Assembly (NCBI RefSeq): GCF_017303375.1
Contig: NZ_JAFKOH010000002.1
Coordinates: 372,001 to 436,000, forward strand
DNA from: Bacillus sp. NTK074B
GTDB taxonomy: Bacteria; Bacillota; Bacilli; Bacillales; Bacillaceae_B
DNA: 64,000 nt
Direction of reading: 5' to 3'
Translations under genes and position numbers: made by a program
Notes under the pieces: model-generated
The model's input: only the letters and a program-made list of their open reading frames with translations
Told to the model about the DNA's origin: nothing
The model's database searches: none
Part shown: positions 25,919-34,616 of the stretch, one piece after another
Layout: every line of letters begins with the position of its first letter
Position numbering within the stretch: the first letter of the stretch is position 1

Positions 25919-27538
25919 TCATATATAGATCACTTTATGTGTTCCATCAAACGTAAAATCCTGGAGGGTCAAATCTTTCACGAAGGCTTGGCCGTATTTA
26001 TTTAAGAAATAGAGGACATTCAAAGTCCTTTCCTGAGGTCCTTCATTCGGCCTGATACTGTTTTCTACTTTCATAAATTGAGAGAACGTTAATGAGTTCT
26101 TATCTTTCAGCGCTTTATTTATTTTTTTCCGTAAATAATCAAACTGGCTGTGATGGAACTCAAGATTCTTCTCAATAATGGGGGCCAACCCTTGATCAAT
26201 CGAAATGGATTTTTTCCTGATTCCCTCATATTTGCGTGTGAGTTCTTCCTGGATTTCGTTCATTTCCTTTTCAAGTTCCGGATGTTCAAGTGTCTTCCAA
26301 AAAGCATCCCTGGCAGTCGTTACTCCTTCTGTGATGACTCCTTCGAGGGTCAACCTGAGTTCCCGTATCCTTTTATCAATTTCCCTTTCCACTATCGTGA
26401 TGTTTAGCCGCGGCACAACTGGAGGCATCTTTAAATCTACATGCTCAAATGCCTTCTTCAATTCTCCCCAGTATGCAATTTCCCCCGGCCCCGCAATAAA
26501 TGCGAGATTCGGGAATAACCACTCCTGCATCATTGGCCTTGTAACGACATTATTACTAAATGATTCCGGATTATTCTCTAAAATGGTCAGCAACTCGGCG
26601 GAAGAAAATGCCTTACCGCTACTTTTATCAATAAACCTGTCGCCATCTCTATCCAGAAGCGCTCTTTCGTTCTGGATCTGAAGGAATAGATTCGCGGCAT
26701 CAGGTGATATTTCCAACTGAGTGCCGAACCCGCTTTCCCGGATGACTCTTTGTTGTGCCAGAACAGCATCTGTAATCGATTTACTGCTTTCAATCAAATG
26801 ATGAAAATGTCCCCCTTCAAGTCTTCTAAGGGGAGGATAAGAAGAATCAATGACCAGTAGACCGAAATCTTTAAATAAGCTCATGACAAAATGCGCAAAT
26901 AAACGTACAATCGTTTGTTCTTCATCAATCATCTTATTGAGTTCTGTCAGCAGTTCTTTTGTATACTCTGTCTCACCTAAAACGGTCAGGATGTCACCAA
27001 CCCACTCCTTCATCACTGACTTTGTATACGTAATGTGAGAGGTCATCTTTTTTTCCAGTACCCTTTCAGGATATCCAACCTTCTCAAGCTTCGATTCTTT
27101 TTCAACGAATATATGATTCACTTCTTGATAATCGTGATCTTCTCCAGCAATCCAAAAAACCGGGACAACCGGGTGTTTTAATTCTGCTTCCTGCTGTCTC
27201 GCTAATTGAATGACTGAAATGATTTTATGTATGGTGTAGAGTGGACCAGTCATAAGGCCAGCCTGCTGCCCGGCCACGACGGTAACTGCATTATCCCTTA
27301 ATTTCCCAAGGGACTCTTCCACTTTATTGGACGAAGGCAGTCCTTGCATATAAGAGGATATACACGTTGTCAATTCTTCTCTTGGGAATTGACGGGAATG
27401 CAGGTCCTTCATGCGTTCTTTGTAAACTGAAGGCATGTTAATATTATAGTGAAAAAAAGAAGTGACAGGCTCTTCTTGATTTAAGTATTTAGATGCAAAC
27501 TGATTGATTGCAGGAATGTTTAAGCTTTCCAAATCCAT
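25919..27538 (-). CDS. bshC: Bacillithiol biosynthesis cysteine-adding enzyme BshC
   Basis: 539 residues, the normal length of BshC (YllA). Family features include V-V-A-G-Q-Q-A-G-L-M-T-G-P-L-Y-T-I-H-K (about 95-113), W-I-A-G-E-D-H-D-Y-Q-E-V-N (about 140) and a long C-terminal coiled coil. It adds cysteine to GlcN-malate in the last step of bacillithiol synthesis. AAGGAG lies 8 nt before the ATG at 27536-27538; an upstream in-frame start lacks a site. It lies next to mraZ, as in B. subtilis. Confidence 0.96.
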   Translation of the reverse strand: MDLESLNIPAINQFASKYLNQEEPVTSFFHYNINMPSVYKERMKDLHSRQFPREELTTCISSYMQGLPSSNKVEESLGKLRDNAVTVVAGQQAGLMTGPLYTIHKIISVIQLARQQEAELKHPVVPVFWIAGEDHDYQEVNHIFVEKESKLEKVGYPERVLEKKMTSHITYTKSVMKEWVGDILTVLGETEYTKELLTELNKMIDEEQTIVRLFAHFVMSLFKDFGLLVIDSSYPPLRRLEGGHFHHLIESSKSITDAVLAQQRVIRESGFGTQLEISPDAANLFLQIQNERALLDRDGDRFIDKSSGKAFSSAELLTILENNPESFSNNVVTRPMMQEWLFPNLAFIAGPGEIAYWGELKKAFEHVDLKMPPVVPRLNITIVEREIDKRIRELRLTLEGVITEGVTTARDAFWKTLEHPELEKEMNEIQEELTRKYEGIRKKSISIDQGLAPIIEKNLEFHHSQFDYLRKKINKALKDKNSLTFSQFMKVENSIRPNEGPQERTLNVLYFLNKYGQAFVKDLTLQDFTFDGTHKVIYI

Positions 27539-27625
27539 ATGATTGACTCCTTTTCTAGCTCTTTGTATCCTAACGATGAGTATATCATTCCACATAAGGA
27601 AAAGGAAAAAACTTGCCTGTTAATT

Positions 27626-28012
27626 TTAATTCAGTTCCAGAATACGGAGGATGAGACCAGTGATCATCAATGTGATATACGCAGTGAAAAACAAGAGGAA
27701 GTTGACTCTCCAAAAGCCTCTCAAAACTTTTGGGTAATGTATCTCACCTTTTGCCTTCCAATACATTAGGACAAACAACACTCCTATGGAACAGACCACT
27801 ATAAAGATGAGCCACAGGTAAGATGTCTGCCAAATGGCTATGACAATGAAATGAACAGAAACAATTAATAGAAAGGTGGTTATATCAATGGCGATATGGA
27901 CCGCTTTCCGGTGACTCTTCATAATTTCCTTTGCTAGAATAAAACTAATGAAATATCCCAAAAATGGAATCATAACGAACATGGCTATAATTGTAGAAAA
28001 AACAGACGCCAT
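27626..28012 (-). CDS. DUF3397 membrane protein
   Basis: 128 residues with four hydrophobic segments (about 5-28, 38-60, 66-85, 101-124) and a short Arg-rich loop before the last one. This matches the small DUF3397 integral membrane family found beside panE and bshC in Bacilli. No function is known. It starts 1 bp after the panE stop, so the two are co-translated. Confidence 0.8.
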   Translation of the reverse strand: MASVFSTIIAMFVMIPFLGYFISFILAKEIMKSHRKAVHIAIDITTFLLIVSVHFIVIAIWQTSYLWLIFIVVCSIGVLFVLMYWKAKGEIHYPKVLRGFWRVNFLLFFTAYITLMITGLILRILELN

Positions 28013-28013
28013 T

Positions 28014-28910
28014 TTATCCCCCCAGACCTTCTCTTTCTATTCCTTTAACTAATCTGTAAAGTACATTCATGTTGGGTACAAAATGGTGTTCTTCTTCTGC
28101 TTTATCCAGAAGTACGCCTAAGATCGATTCGATTTCCGTTTCTCTCCCCGACTCAATATCCTTTAACATGGAGGATTTGTTCAAATATGTATTCCTGCAG
28201 ATGTCAGCGATTTTATCAAATGATATGACCTCTTCCATATGAGGGAATAAAAGCATCAACTCACCGAATACATCCCTTTGTAAATGATGAAAATATTGAT
28301 TTTCGACCAGCTTACCGTTCGTTACACCGGTCAGTGCTGTCAATGGATTAATGCATACATTGACGAATAACTTAGTTAGGAGCATGTTCCCGAAGTCAGG
28401 TTGGATGGAAAAGGGAAATGAAAGGACACTCTGCGATACTACTTCTTCCATCACACCCCAATTTCCTCTAATTAACGCAATATTAGTTCCTGCTTCCCCT
28501 AAATGGTGAACTGTATTATCATTTTCTTTCATTGCGCCATGCTCGACCGAACCCGCTATCAAATGCTTATGGGGTAATGATTTCACCCACTCAATATGCC
28601 CTATCCCATTTTGGACAAACATAAGGGGCCGTTCTGCACCAAAATGGACGAGAGTCTCTTCAAGTGAGAAGAGATCATATCCCTTTACAGCGACTATCCC
28701 AAGGTCAAATTCATGATCTGTCTCGATCTGATTGACAGCCCGGACTCTTGTGTTGATGGTTGAGCCCTTTTTATGAATGGTTACTCCCTTATTTATCAGT
28801 GAGCGAGCCTGTGACTCTCTCCTCACAATCAGGGTGACATCGAATGATTGGCCCAAATACCCCGCAATCAAAAGACCAACCGCTCCTCCCCCTATGATTC
28901 CTATTCTCAT
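28014..28910 (-). CDS. panE: 2-dehydropantoate 2-reductase
   Basis: 298 residues. NADP-binding Rossmann motif G-I-I-G-G-G-A-V-G (about 4-12), V-Q-N-G-I-G-H (about 98-104) and the catalytic-lysine segment L-L-T-K-L-F-V-N-V-C-I-N-P (about 175-187) with the ketopantoate-reductase fold. It reduces ketopantoate to pantoate for coenzyme A synthesis. AGAAGGGG 5 nt before the ATG at 28908-28910 fixes the start. Bacillus genomes can hold two PanE-like proteins, so pantothenate specificity is likely but not proven. Confidence 0.88.
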   Translation of the reverse strand: MRIGIIGGGAVGLLIAGYLGQSFDVTLIVRRESQARSLINKGVTIHKKGSTINTRVRAVNQIETDHEFDLGIVAVKGYDLFSLEETLVHFGAERPLMFVQNGIGHIEWVKSLPHKHLIAGSVEHGAMKENDNTVHHLGEAGTNIALIRGNWGVMEEVVSQSVLSFPFSIQPDFGNMLLTKLFVNVCINPLTALTGVTNGKLVENQYFHHLQRDVFGELMLLFPHMEEVISFDKIADICRNTYLNKSSMLKDIESGRETEIESILGVLLDKAEEEHHFVPNMNVLYRLVKGIEREGLGG

Positions 28911-28998
28911 AAAGACCCCTTCTCCTGCTTCATTTATGAACATTTTACCAAATTTCCTTCATGAAGAAACTATAGGCTAAAAGAATCATTCACCGTTT

Positions 28999-29040
28999 GA
29001 AAGAAAGGGTCCGTTCAAAAAAGAACGGACCCTTTCTTTC
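28999..29040. terminator. Terminator after the carboxylase cassette
   Basis: A perfect 18-bp inverted repeat, GAAAGAAAGGGTCCGTTC and its complement, around AAAAAA. It lies just after the carboxylase beta-subunit stop and about 90 bp upstream of panE. Confidence 0.92.
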
Positions 29041-29047
29041 ACTAGCT

Positions 29048-30589
29048 TTAGACAGGATATACTGGGTGTTTTCTTTCACTGAATTGTACATCCTTCGATT
29101 CATAAAGACTATATCGTTGAATCAATACAGAACGTAATTCATTCGGCGCTGTAATTTCATCTACGATTAATTCAGAAGCCAACTTGTATATGTCGATATG
29201 CTCTTTATATTCCTTCTGTTTTTCTTGGACATACTGAATTCTTTCCTTAGGATCTTCAATGGCTTGGATTTTATTAGAGTAAACAGCATTCACCGCTGCT
29301 TCAGGGCCCATAACGGCGATTTGAGCAGTCGGGAGGGCGATGCATACATCAGGATCGAATGCCGGGCCAGCCATTGCATATAAACCGGCTCCATAAGCCT
29401 TCCTGACAATTACAGAAATTTTCGTTACCGTTGCAGAACTCATAGCGGCTATCAGCTTTGCACCATGTCTGATAATTCCCGCTCTTTCCACTTTTGTCCC
29501 GATCATGAAACCGGGCACATCAGCGAGGAATAGTAACGGTATATGGAATGCATCACATAACTGGATGAATTTAGCGCCTTTGTCGGCAGAGTCATGGAAA
29601 AGGACCCCGCCTTTCACTTTCGGTTGGTTCGCAATGATTCCTACCACCTTCCCGTCCAGTCGTCCGAAACCAGTAATGAGTTCAGGAGCGAAGAGTTTCT
29701 TCATCTCAAAGAAGCTTCCTTCATCAATCAACGTATCAATGCAATCATACATATTGAATGGAGCATTTTGATGTTCAGGGATGATATCTTCCAACAGCTT
29801 TTCATGTTTAGGAGCTGATCCCTCCTCCACCTGTGGCTTGTGCTGATAATTCGCGGGGAAATAACTTAAGTATCTCTTCGCTTCCTCGATCGCTTCTTCT
29901 TCTGATGCTGCAAGAAGGTCTCCACAACCACTGACGGTACAATGCATTCTTGCTCCACCCATCTCTTCGAGTGTCACTTTTTCACCGATGACCTTTTCTG
30001 CCATTCGAGGAGAACCGAGATACATGGACGCATTACCATCTACCATGATGACGATATCACAGAAAGCAGGAATGTACGCCCCACCGGCAGCAGATGGTCC
30101 GAACAGGACACAGATTTGCGGAACCATTCCAGACATCTTCACTTGATTATGAAATATTTTACCGGCACCGCGTCGATTTGGGAACATATCCAATTGATCG
30201 GTGATACGCGCTCCTGCAGAGTCTACCAAATAGAAGATAGGTACTTTTAAATTCAAAGCGGTCTCCTGGATCCGGATGATTTTCTCTACCGTTCTCGCAC
30301 CCCAGGAACCGGCCTTCACAGTGGAATCATTTGCCATGACACAAACAGTCTGTCCTCCCACTTTCCCGATGGCAGTGACAACCCCATCGGCAGGTAAATC
30401 TTCAGCCTTATTATTGGCAAACATCCCATCTTCCTGATAATCCCCATTGTCAAACAATTGTTGAAGACGATCACGGACAAACATTTTTTTCTGTTCTTTT
30501 AATTTTTCATGATATTTAGGCTGACCGCCAGACGCAATTCTGTCTCTTGTTTCTTCAAGAGTATTGATAATCGTTTTGGATGTCGACAT
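29048..30589 (-). CDS. Acyl-CoA carboxylase, carboxyltransferase (beta) subunit
   Basis: 513 residues, carboxyltransferase fold with N-terminal (about 20-260) and C-terminal (about 275-500) crotonase-like halves. Motifs include S-A-G-A-R-I (acyl-CoA site, about 118), G-P-S-A-A-G-G-A-Y-I-P-A (about 150) and D-V-P-G-F-M-I-G (about 365). Closest in size and layout to B. subtilis YngE; may carboxylate methylcrotonyl-, propionyl- or a similar CoA ester. GGAGGG 5 nt before the ATG at 30587-30589. Third gene of a cassette with the biotin carboxylase and biotin-carrier genes. Confidence 0.92.
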   Translation of the reverse strand: MSTSKTIINTLEETRDRIASGGQPKYHEKLKEQKKMFVRDRLQQLFDNGDYQEDGMFANNKAEDLPADGVVTAIGKVGGQTVCVMANDSTVKAGSWGARTVEKIIRIQETALNLKVPIFYLVDSAGARITDQLDMFPNRRGAGKIFHNQVKMSGMVPQICVLFGPSAAGGAYIPAFCDIVIMVDGNASMYLGSPRMAEKVIGEKVTLEEMGGARMHCTVSGCGDLLAASEEEAIEEAKRYLSYFPANYQHKPQVEEGSAPKHEKLLEDIIPEHQNAPFNMYDCIDTLIDEGSFFEMKKLFAPELITGFGRLDGKVVGIIANQPKVKGGVLFHDSADKGAKFIQLCDAFHIPLLFLADVPGFMIGTKVERAGIIRHGAKLIAAMSSATVTKISVIVRKAYGAGLYAMAGPAFDPDVCIALPTAQIAVMGPEAAVNAVYSNKIQAIEDPKERIQYVQEKQKEYKEHIDIYKLASELIVDEITAPNELRSVLIQRYSLYESKDVQFSERKHPVYPV

Positions 30590-30669
30590 AATATCCCTCC
30601 GTTTTATGTAAATGCATAAAAATCGATACAAGTCAGAAAATCTATAGATCTTCTGACTTGTTGAAACAC

Positions 30670-30885
30670 TTATCCTTCAATAACAAGTAATACATCGCCT
30701 TCATTAACGAAGTCACCTATATTCACTTTAATTTCAGTCACTTTCCCTGCCGCTTCGGCTTCAACGGGAATCTCCATTTTCATCGATTCAAGCATAAGTA
30801 CAGTTTCCCCGGTAGATACTTCTCCACCCTGTTCCACTAATACATTTAATACAGTTCCGGCCATTGTTGATGTGATTTCCTTCAT
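30670..30885 (-). CDS. Biotin/lipoyl carrier protein of acyl-CoA carboxylase
   Basis: 71 residues, a single biotinyl domain with the biotin-accepting lysine in E-S-M-K-M-E (about residues 34-39). Equivalent to the small carrier YngHB of B. subtilis. It carries carboxybiotin from the biotin carboxylase to the carboxyltransferase. GGAGG 8 nt before the ATG at 30883-30885 fixes the start; the longer frame overlaps the upstream gene. Confidence 0.93.
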   Translation of the reverse strand: MKEITSTMAGTVLNVLVEQGGEVSTGETVLMLESMKMEIPVEAEAAGKVTEIKVNIGDFVNEGDVLLVIEG

Positions 30886-30938
30886 GATTGATTCCTCCAG
30901 TTTTCCTCTTAAGTGATTTTGGAGCATTCCGCCCCTCA

Positions 30939-32288
30939 TTATGTGCGTTCGGCTGTCAAAAAGTCCTGAAGCCATTTCGTGGTATAAAACCCTTCAATAA
31001 AACCTTTGTCTTCAATAACATCCCTGAAGAGAGTGACATTCGTCTTGACTCCTTCTATCTTTACACCTTCAAAGAAAATCTTCGCTTTATTCAATGCATC
31101 CGATCGGTCACTTCCCATAATGATACACTTGGAGATCATCGGATCATAAAACGGGGTGACCTTGTTACCCTCTTCGTACCCGCTATCGATACGGACACCC
31201 CCTCCTTCTGTCCATTGCAGTTTAGTTAATTGACCGGGAGAAGGGTAGAAGGTTTTCGGATCCTCTGCATATACTCTAAACTCAATGGCATGACCGTTGT
31301 TCTGGATTTCCTCCTGTTTACATAACGGGAGAGGTTTCCCTTCCGCCACAAGCAGCTGCCACTTCACAAGATCAAGCCCGGTGACCGATTCAGTGACGGG
31401 ATGTTCCACCTGCAGTCGTGTATTCATTTCAAGGAAATAGAAATTCTCCTCTTCGTCAACGATAAACTCCACCGTTCCTGCATTGGTATATCCAACTGCC
31501 TTACCGGCCTGTATAGCTGATGCATACATCTTCTCTTTCGTTTCTTGAGATAGAGCAGGAGATGGTGATTCTTCAATCACTTTCTGATTTCTTCGTTGAA
31601 CCGAACAATTCCGCTCGTAAAGATGAACCAGATTTCCATGGTGATCTCCGAAGATTTGCACCTCTACATGCCTCGCATTCTCTATACATTTCTCAAGGAA
31701 GACTTCCTCTTTTCCAAAATAGGTTTTAGCACGGTTTTTAGTAGAGTCAAAGCTTTGAACGAGCGCTTGCTCATTTTCACAGCGAATCATACCGATCCCC
31801 CCGCCTCCGCCACTCGCCTTCAACATGACGGGATAGCCGATTTGGAGGGCCACGGTTTTAGCTGCATCAATGGTTTCTACTCCACCCTCACTTCCTGGTA
31901 CTACAGGAACCGATGCTTCCTGCATCACCTTCCTCGCCTCGACTTTATCTCCCATCTTGTCAATGATGTCGTGGGCGGGACCAATAAAGGTAATTCCTTC
32001 TTCAGTCACCCTACGCGCAAAATCGGCGTTTTCAGACAAGAGACCATACCCGGGATGGATACCATCCACCTTTTCCTTCCTTGCCACTTCCAGTATATTG
32101 TCCACTACCAAGTATGAACGATTCACTTGAGATTCACCTATGCGGTATGCAACATCCGCGTCTTTTACAAAGGGCATATCCTGATCTGCATCTGAATAAA
32201 CCGCGACTGTTTGAATATTTAATTGTTTACATGTTTTGATGATCCTTGAAGCGATTTCTCCCCTGTTTGCAATTAGTATCTTCTGCAC
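30939..32288 (-). CDS. Biotin carboxylase subunit of acyl-CoA carboxylase (AccC-like)
   Basis: 449 residues. N-terminal I-L-I-A-N-R-G-E-I-A, ATP-grasp glycine loop K-A-S-G-G-G-G-G-I-G-M (about 158-168), E-M-N-T-R-L-Q-V-E-H-P-V-T-E (about 288) and C-terminal biotin-carboxylase domain. It carboxylates biotin with ATP and bicarbonate. Layout matches YngH of B. subtilis. Start GTG at 32286-32288 with GGGGAG 5 nt upstream. A cre-like site lies about 80 bp upstream, suggesting catabolite repression. Confidence 0.92.
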   Translation of the reverse strand: MQKILIANRGEIASRIIKTCKQLNIQTVAVYSDADQDMPFVKDADVAYRIGESQVNRSYLVVDNILEVARKEKVDGIHPGYGLLSENADFARRVTEEGITFIGPAHDIIDKMGDKVEARKVMQEASVPVVPGSEGGVETIDAAKTVALQIGYPVMLKASGGGGGIGMIRCENEQALVQSFDSTKNRAKTYFGKEEVFLEKCIENARHVEVQIFGDHHGNLVHLYERNCSVQRRNQKVIEESPSPALSQETKEKMYASAIQAGKAVGYTNAGTVEFIVDEEENFYFLEMNTRLQVEHPVTESVTGLDLVKWQLLVAEGKPLPLCKQEEIQNNGHAIEFRVYAEDPKTFYPSPGQLTKLQWTEGGGVRIDSGYEEGNKVTPFYDPMISKCIIMGSDRSDALNKAKIFFEGVKIEGVKTNVTLFRDVIEDKGFIEGFYTTKWLQDFLTAERT

Positions 32289-32367
32289 AATCTCTCCCCT
32301 TTCTTCACAGAACACATCTGTTCAATATACGAATTCTACAAAAATCGTCGAATTCCTTCTTCTCCAT

Positions 32368-32381
32368 TGTAAACGTTTTCT
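32368..32381. promoter_or_regulatory. Candidate CcpA-binding (cre) site upstream of the carboxylase cassette
   Basis: TGTAAACGTTTTCT matches the 14-bp cre consensus TGWAANCGNTNWCA at every fixed position but the last. It lies 80 bp upstream of the biotin carboxylase gene, in the divergent region shared with ylbP, and overlaps a possible TACAAT -10 on the minus strand. Confidence 0.55.
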
Positions 32382-32414
32382 AAAATAAGTGCAGAATTTT
32401 TTGTATTTTTGTTA

Positions 32415-32420
32415 TATAAT
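32415..32420 (+). promoter_or_regulatory. Possible -10 box of ylbP
   Basis: TATAAT within TTATATAATAAT on the plus strand, about 100 bp upstream of ylbP. No good -35 box at 16-18 bp. Confidence 0.4.
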
Positions 32421-32460
32421 AATAATAAATATGTGCTCTACGTTCAGAGACATTGCAAAC

Positions 32461-32484
32461 GGATACATGACATGTCACGTATCC
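32461..32484. promoter_or_regulatory. 24-bp near-perfect palindrome before ylbP
   Basis: GGATAC-A-TGACATGTCA-C-GTATCC is self-complementary except for one pair of positions. It lies between the ylbP -10 box and its ribosome binding site. The absence of a loop suits a dimeric DNA-binding protein better than an RNA hairpin. Confidence 0.45.
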
Positions 32485-32518
32485 CCAGATTTTTTAAGCA
32501 TTATTAGGAGGTTATACT

Positions 32519-32995
32519 ATGGCAGTTAAAGTAGAAAAACTGAAAGTAAATTATAAAACTCTTGAAGAGTTTAAGAAATTTAAAGAATATGGTGTCCAGG
32601 AACTTTCCATGCTTGAAGACTTACAGGCAAATATCATTGAAAACGATAGCGAATCTCCTTTTTATGGAATTCACTTCGGTGATACCCTAATTGCTAGAAT
32701 GAGCTTATATCAAAGGAATGCCCGTTTCGATCAATATTTCGATCCTCCGCAAAATTATTTGGAGTTGTGGAAACTTGAAGTGTTGCCAAAATACCAGAAT
32801 AAAAACTACGGAAAAGCACTGGTGGAGTTTGCCAAGGAATTTGGCTTACCTATCAAGACAAACTCCCGTATCAAATCACAGGGATTCTGGGAGAAAATGG
32901 GCTTTGAAGCTGTAACATACGAAGTGGAAAGAGATTTAGGAGAAAATCCATATGTCTGGTTCCCTGAAGGTGTTAAAGAACAGAAAATCAGTTAA
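32519..32995 (+). CDS. ylbP: GNAT-family N-acetyltransferase YlbP
   Basis: 158 residues with a GNAT fold; the acetyl-CoA region is V-L-P-K-Y-Q-N-K-N-Y-G-K-A-L (about 82-95), a variant of the Q/R-x-x-G-x-G/A loop. The substrate is unknown. AGGAGG lies 7-8 nt before the ATG. It is one of the few plus-strand genes here and is convergent with the RsfA-family gene. In B. subtilis it is next to panE; here the carboxylase cassette intervenes. Confidence 0.85.
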   Translation: MAVKVEKLKVNYKTLEEFKKFKEYGVQELSMLEDLQANIIENDSESPFYGIHFGDTLIARMSLYQRNARFDQYFDPPQNYLELWKLEVLPKYQNKNYGKALVEFAKEFGLPIKTNSRIKSQGFWEKMGFEAVTYEVERDLGENPYVWFPEGVKEQKIS

Positions 32996-32998
32996 CAC

Positions 32999-33037
32999 AA
33001 AAAAGGCTTGCTCAAATTTTTGAGTCAGCCTTTTTTT
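32999..33037. terminator. Bidirectional terminator between ylbP and the rsfA-like gene
   Basis: AAAAAGGCT..CTCAAAA pairs with TTTTGAG..AGCCTTTTT, with T tracts on both strands, between convergent genes. Confidence 0.9.
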
Positions 33038-33041
33038 CTCT

Positions 33042-33653
33042 TCATTTATTCAGCCTTTGCAGGTTTCCATTCTTATCCATTTGGAACTTCACCTTGTCTT
33101 CATTCCCTTGAAGGAGAGCCATTTTTCTCGCTTTCTCAAAGATCGCCAATAAAGATTTATGATCCTCTTCCAGGAGTTTGTACTTCTCTTCATATTCTCT
33201 CAACTCTTCTTCTGTTCCTTTAAGTTTATCCTGAAGCTGTGAGATTTGTTCTGCGAGCTGACTGTTTTCATTCCTGACTCTCTCTTCATTCCTAACGGCT
33301 TCCTCCGCTTTTTGGAGATACTGAATCATACTGCCCATTGAAAATGCTTCAGGAGCATCCTGTGTGATCACTGTCTTCGGGTTTTCCTGCTTTCCTTCAA
33401 GGGTCTTAGTTAATGCTGAGTGCTTCTTTGAATGCTTTCTTTGTTTTTTGGCGAGTTCGATACCGGATTTATACTGTTTACGGACAAACGAGTTCCATCT
33501 AAAGCCACATGCCGCGGATGTCCTCGATAGTTTTTTTCCTACTTCATCAAACGCCTGAAGCTGTGTACCCCCTTCGCGGATATGGCGCAGTACCACTTCG
33601 GCCAACAATACATCTTCATCCTGGCTCCAGGCATCCTGTCTATTTGAAGACAT
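33042..33653 (-). CDS. ylbO: RsfA-family sporulation transcription regulator (YlbO-like)
   Basis: 203 residues. N-terminal Myb/SANT-like helix-turn-helix (about 6-60: [14 protein letters not shown], then [10 protein letters not shown]) as in RsfA, and a C-terminal coiled coil (about 105-175). RsfA adjusts sigma-F gene expression in the forespore, and YlbO (GerR) is a mother-cell sigma-E-controlled regulator. Position next to ylbP supports YlbO/GerR rather than RsfA itself. Confidence 0.88.
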   Translation of the reverse strand: MSSNRQDAWSQDEDVLLAEVVLRHIREGGTQLQAFDEVGKKLSRTSAACGFRWNSFVRKQYKSGIELAKKQRKHSKKHSALTKTLEGKQENPKTVITQDAPEAFSMGSMIQYLQKAEEAVRNEERVRNENSQLAEQISQLQDKLKGTEEELREYEEKYKLLEEDHKSLLAIFEKARKMALLQGNEDKVKFQMDKNGNLQRLNK

Positions 33654-33737
33654 TTGAATCCCCCCTGTTTAATCAGTTTCTCCATACATATGCTCTTACT
33701 AGAGAAGATAGAATCTTCACCACTATTTTTTAATCCA

Positions 33738-33767
33738 CAAAAAAAAAGAACAGGCCTCTGCCTGTTC
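33738..33767 (-). terminator. Terminator after the crotonase gene
   Basis: GAACAGGC/GCCTGTTC around CTCT, with nine or more T on the minus strand, 13 bp after the crotonase stop. Confidence 0.93.
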
Positions 33768-33780
33768 CTCTTGACATATT

Positions 33781-34542
33781 CTATTCCTTGTTAAAAAACT
33801 TGTCTACTGCTTGATGGTGTTCATCACTCGCCCATAGTACCGAGCATCTTTTTATTTCTTCCAGAATATTCTCTTCTATCTTCCCCCTATCCCACTTGAC
33901 AAGGAGTTGATGCTTATAAGCTTCCAACACCCCTGCAGATTTTGATGAAATCATTTGGATAAACGGAATATCATGCAAAAGCACACTATCATCCACCACT
34001 TGATCTATAAAACCGATTTCATTTAAGACCTCTGCTGTTTCCAGCCTTGCAGTCATCAAGAGCGACAGGGCTTTTGATGCCGGAAGTCTCTCAAGGAGCA
34101 ATGTGCCTCCTCCCCACCCGGTGGTGATGGCAAGATTCCCTTGAACGAACCCCATCTTGGCGGTTCTCTTCGCCACTCTAAAGTCACATGAAGCGGCGAT
34201 CTCACATCCCCCTCCAACCGCTGTACCATTGATGAAAGCAATGGTAGGCTTCGGTAAAAAGGCGAGTCTTGTAAGGATGTCACCCATACGACTTAGCATC
34301 CCAAAACTTTCGCTTTCTGTTTTAAGAGTGTGAAACTGTGATAAATCCCCGCCGGAACAAAAAGCAGAATTTCCACTCCCGGTTATAACCAAAGCTTTTA
34401 CCTGGTTGTTGTGAATGCTCTCTGCCATTGCCTCCTCAAGCCCAGTCATCACTTCATAGCTTACTGCATTTCGTTTTTCAGGTCGGTTGATGGTAAATGT
34501 CAATACCCCTTCTTCATCCATATGTATTAAATATGCGCCCAA
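33781..34542 (-). CDS. Enoyl-CoA hydratase/isomerase (crotonase) family protein
   Basis: 253 residues. Crotonase fold with the two oxyanion-hole segments N-S-A-F-C-S-G-G-D-L (about 58-67) and G-G-G-C-E-I-A-A-S-C-D (about 109-119). By eye alignment, the two catalytic glutamates of classical hydratases are replaced: Q-P-E becomes Q-G-N, and the later M-E-M becomes L-S-L-L. It may therefore be an isomerase, hydrolase or another crotonase activity. Start TTG at 34540-34542, with GGGGGG 6 nt upstream. It lies between rpmF and the RsfA-like gene, unlike B. subtilis. Confidence 0.88.
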   Translation of the reverse strand: MGAYLIHMDEEGVLTFTINRPEKRNAVSYEVMTGLEEAMAESIHNNQVKALVITGSGNSAFCSGGDLSQFHTLKTESESFGMLSRMGDILTRLAFLPKPTIAFINGTAVGGGCEIAASCDFRVAKRTAKMGFVQGNLAITTGWGGGTLLLERLPASKALSLLMTARLETAEVLNEIGFIDQVVDDSVLLHDIPFIQMISSKSAGVLEAYKHQLLVKWDRGKIEENILEEIKRCSVLWASDEHHQAVDKFFNKE

Positions 34543-34587
34543 GTGATACCCCCCTTATTATCTTACTTATAGTGTAAGGTGTTCTGA

Positions 34588-34614
34588 TTGGGATGAACAG
34601 AAATTTCATCCCAA
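34588..34614. promoter_or_regulatory. 10-bp-arm perfect inverted repeat upstream of the crotonase gene
   Basis: TTGGGATGAA and TTCATCCCAA separated by 7 bp, 46 bp upstream of the crotonase start and after the rpmF terminator. It lacks a T tract, so it looks more like an operator than a second terminator. Confidence 0.45.
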
Positions 34615-34616
34615 AT

